Of a stretch of 14,768 nucleotides of DNA, positions 12,891 to 14,768 are shown in pieces. The stretch is from Pseudomonadota bacterium. Lineage in GTDB: Bacteria; Pseudomonadota; Alphaproteobacteria; Caulobacterales; Caulobacteraceae. The DNA is taken from contig JAEYQX010000138.1 in the NCBI GenBank assembly GCA_023409795.1, forward strand, positions 1-14,768. Reading direction: 5' to 3'. Each line of letters begins with the position of its first letter. Within the stretch, counting starts at the first letter, position 1. Below the pieces are notes generated by a model, which saw nothing but the letters and a program-made list of their open reading frames with translations, was not told the origin of the DNA and did no database searches. The position numbers and the translations under genes are program-made.

Positions 12891-13748
12891 CTAGATGGCG
12901 ACTTCGGCCTTGATATGGGGCCAGGCCTCATAGCCGCTCAGCTGGAAGTCTGAAAGCTCATAGGCGAACAGGTCGTCGCGCGGGGCGACGGTCAGGGTCG
13001 GGAAGGGCAGGGGCTGGCGGGACAGCTGCAGCTCGGCCTGTTCCAAGTGGTTCAGATACAGGTGGGCATCGCCGAAGGTGTGGACGAACTCGCCCGGCTG
13101 CAGGCCCACGACCTGGGCCACCATGTGGGTGAGCAGGGCATAGGAGGCAATATTGAAGGGCACGCCCAGGAAGACATCGGCGCTGCGCTGGTAAAGCTGG
13201 CAGGACAGCTTTCCGTCGGCGACGAAGAACTGGAACAGGCAGTGGCAGGGCGGCAGGGCCATGTCATCGACATCGGCCGGGTTCCAGGCGCTGACGATGT
13301 GGCGGCGGCTGTTGGGATTAGTCTTCAGCCCGTGCACCAGCCGGGTGATCTGGTCGATGCTGTCGCCGTTGGGCGCGGCCCAGGAGCGCCACTGCTTGCC
13401 ATAGACGGGGCCCAGGTCACCCTCGGCATCGGCCCATTCATCCCAGATGCTGACGCCGTTTTCCTTGAGCCAGGCGATATTGGTCTCGCCACGCAGGAAC
13501 CACAGAAGCTCGATGAAGATCGAGCGGGTGTGCAGCTTCTTGGTGGTCAGAAGGGGGAAGCCCCTTTGCAGGTCAAAGCGGATCTGGCGGCCAAAGACGC
13601 CCAGGGTGCCGGTGCCGGTGCGGTCGTCGCGGCGCACACCATTGTCGAGGATGTCGCGCAGCAGGTTCAGATACTGCCACTCAGGATGATCGGCGGCGGC
13701 CACATCCAGTCGGGTTTCCAGTTCGGCGAGGGCAGCGTGCGCGTTCAT
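12891..13748 (-). CDS. thyA: Thymidylate synthase (ThyA type)
   Basis: A 285-residue enzyme that methylates dUMP to dTMP using methylene-tetrahydrofolate. Motifs run in order: DDRTGTGTLGVFGRQIRFDL, FPLLTTKKLHTRSIFIELLW, IWDEWADAEGDLGPVYGKQWR, the active site ALPPCHCLFQFF with nucleophile Cys168, QLYQRSADVFLGVPFNIASY, and FGDAHLYLNHLEQ. It is about 20 residues longer than E. coli ThyA, mostly at the N-terminus. The ATG at 13748 is the only sensible start, though its ribosome binding site is poor. It leads the minus-strand group with the MazG-like gene (10-nt gap), aqpZ and folA. The dihydrofolate it makes is recycled by FolA. Confidence 0.96.
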   Translation of the reverse strand: MNAHAALAELETRLDVAAADHPEWQYLNLLRDILDNGVRRDDRTGTGTLGVFGRQIRFDLQRGFPLLTTKKLHTRSIFIELLWFLRGETNIAWLKENGVSIWDEWADAEGDLGPVYGKQWRSWAAPNGDSIDQITRLVHGLKTNPNSRRHIVSAWNPADVDDMALPPCHCLFQFFVADGKLSCQLYQRSADVFLGVPFNIASYALLTHMVAQVVGLQPGEFVHTFGDAHLYLNHLEQAELQLSRQPLPFPTLTVAPRDDLFAYELSDFQLSGYEAWPHIKAEVAI

Positions 13749-13827
13749 GATTCGCAGGATGCCCCTGATTCGATTCGGACGGCACTGCCTCAGTGGGGCT
13801 GCTCACAGGATTGTCACGGCCCCAATG

Positions 13828-13857
13828 AAAAACGCCCGCCGGATCAGGGCGGGCGTT
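13828..13857 (-). terminator. Rho-independent terminator of the CsgG-like gene
   Basis: On the minus strand AACGCCCGCC and GGCGGGCGTT make a perfect 10-bp stem around a 7-nt loop, then a T run (13828-13832). It lies 22 bp after the CsgG-like stop and insulates that gene from thyA. Confidence 0.92.
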
Positions 13858-13878
13858 CCTCACGACTTGTGGACAGGC

Positions 13879-14768
13879 TCAGGTGCCAGGGGCCAGGCGC
13901 TCGTTCTGGACCCAGCCGATGTTGTCATTGTCGTCCATCACCTCCCACCAGGTGCCGTCGCGCTGGCCGGTCGGATAGAGGCGCAGGCCCACCGGCAGGG
14001 CGCGGACCACGCCGGCGCTGCTGGACGGGCTGGAGCGCAGGGTCGAGGCCTGCTGGACGGTATAGGTCTGGATCGGGGCTTCCTGGGCCGCCGAGGTGCC
14101 TTCCAGGCCGCCCATCTGGGTCACCATGTCGGTATAGGCCTGGATAAAGGCCTGGGCCGCGATGCGGCCGATCTCGGTGCTTTCATAGGCCCCGCCGCCC
14201 AGGGCCCCCATGCCGAAGCCACCGCCGCCGGCACCCCAGCTCATGTCGCGCTTGGAGGCATAGCCCTCGGTCACCAGGGCCGTCTCCGAGGTGCGGACAT
14301 TGGTCAGGGACAGGACGACGTTGGCTTCCATGTTCCGGGTGCGGATGCCGCCCAGCAGGGCACCGGCGCGGCCGCCCAGGGCCGCCCCGGCGATACCGGC
14401 CAGGGCCCCGCCGCCCGTATTGGCATCCTGGCTGGCGATCTCGCCGACCAGGACATAGTCAGCCGCACGGACCTGGCCGCCGCCGACGTTGGAGCCGCGC
14501 TGCAGGTTGCCGCCGCCTGCCAGCTCACGCTCGCGCTGGGCGACGTTCATGCCGGTGCCGCGGTCCACCAGGGTGAAGCAGCCCGAGCGCTGGATCACCA
14601 CGCGCAGCAGGCTTTGCGGCGGCGACAGCTGCATCTCTCGCCAGGCATAGGACTGGCCATCGGCCAGGGTCACCGTGCCGAGGCTGGCGGCGCAGCGCGG
14701 GATCTGGGCCATCTGCGCGTCCTGGGCGCGCTGGGCGCTGCTGCGACGCTGTTGGGCCTCTGCAGGCG
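13879..14768 (-). CDS. CsgG/HfaB-like protein with C-terminal SH3 domain (5' end beyond window)
   Basis: The frame is open to the right edge, so the start is missing; 296 codons before the stop are visible. The central part resembles CsgG-family outer-membrane-associated proteins: an early QRSGCFTLVDRGTGMNVAQR segment, ADYVLVGEIASQD, a Gly/Ala-rich stretch (GGALAGIAGAALGGRAGALL), EANVVLSLTNVRTSETALVTEGYA, and a helix IAAQAFIQAYTDMVTQMGG. CsgG-like proteins export curli or help holdfast anchoring. About 60 C-terminal residues form a bacterial SH3-like domain (TYTVQQASTLRSSPS through WWEVMDDNDNIGWVQNERL), often found on cell-wall-associated proteins. The Gln-rich N-terminal residues (PAEAQQRRSSAQRAQDAQ) look like a linker or coiled coil. 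It has its own terminator. Confidence 0.72.
   Translation of the reverse strand, partial: PAEAQQRRSSAQRAQDAQMAQIPRCAASLGTVTLADGQSYAWREMQLSPPQSLLRVVIQRSGCFTLVDRGTGMNVAQRERELAGGGNLQRGSNVGGGQVRAADYVLVGEIASQDANTGGGALAGIAGAALGGRAGALLGGIRTRNMEANVVLSLTNVRTSETALVTEGYASKRDMSWGAGGGGFGMGALGGGAYESTEIGRIAAQAFIQAYTDMVTQMGGLEGTSAAQEAPIQTYTVQQASTLRSSPSSSAGVVRALPVGLRLYPTGQRDGTWWEVMDDNDNIGWVQNERLAPGT

Overview
The window is a compact, GC-rich stretch of bacterial chromosome carrying mostly housekeeping genes. Four features point to an alphaproteobacterium, most likely Caulobacterales and possibly Brevundimonas: a circularly permuted two-piece tmRNA gene whose encoded tag begins ANDNFA, an alphaproteobacterial-type SspB beside it, a GTTC-N7-GTTC LexA box, and small families (DUF4169, RHH_4-like) common in this class. 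The genus is inferred from gene content, not proven. I see no insertion sequence, prophage module, CRISPR array or integrase.

Layout: 1-179 is the 5' end of a UvrD/PcrA helicase on the minus strand. Positions 327-790 hold two small single-pass membrane proteins on the plus strand. At 813-1143 are a ribbon-helix-helix protein and a possible leader peptide on the minus strand. An EamA transporter (1269-2189, +) meets DUF4169 and a patatin-like lipoprotein (2186-3644, -) tail to tail. fumC (3813-5204, -) has a strong terminator. A RusA-like resolvase (5297-5656, +) converges on a GFA-family zinc protein (5647-6048, -) that has a LexA box in its promoter region. A secreted C13 (legumain-like) peptidase (6150-6914, -), sspB (7012-7509, -) and the permuted ssrA gene (about 7656-7950, -) follow. 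Next come miaA (-) and the divergent mrp/apbC (+), then an old-yellow-enzyme family flavoprotein (+) with a large inverted repeat in its leader. A minus-strand nucleotide cluster thyA, mazG-like, aqpZ (frameshifted) and folA occupies 11237-13748. A CsgG-like protein with a C-terminal SH3 domain runs off the right edge.

Functional links: ssrA and sspB form a trans-translation/proteolysis pair, since tmRNA tags stalled proteins and SspB hands tagged proteins to ClpXP. thyA and folA are coupled through dihydrofolate, and a MazG-like nucleotide pyrophosphatase sits between them. rusA, and the LexA box 20 bp upstream of the GFA gene, suggest a small DNA-damage theme around 5.3-6.1 kb.

The main surprises are the permuted tmRNA with its own tag variant, the single-base deletion that breaks aqpZ, the LexA box, and an Mrp protein whose usual CxxC segment is missing. 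No wholly new multi-gene system is evident.
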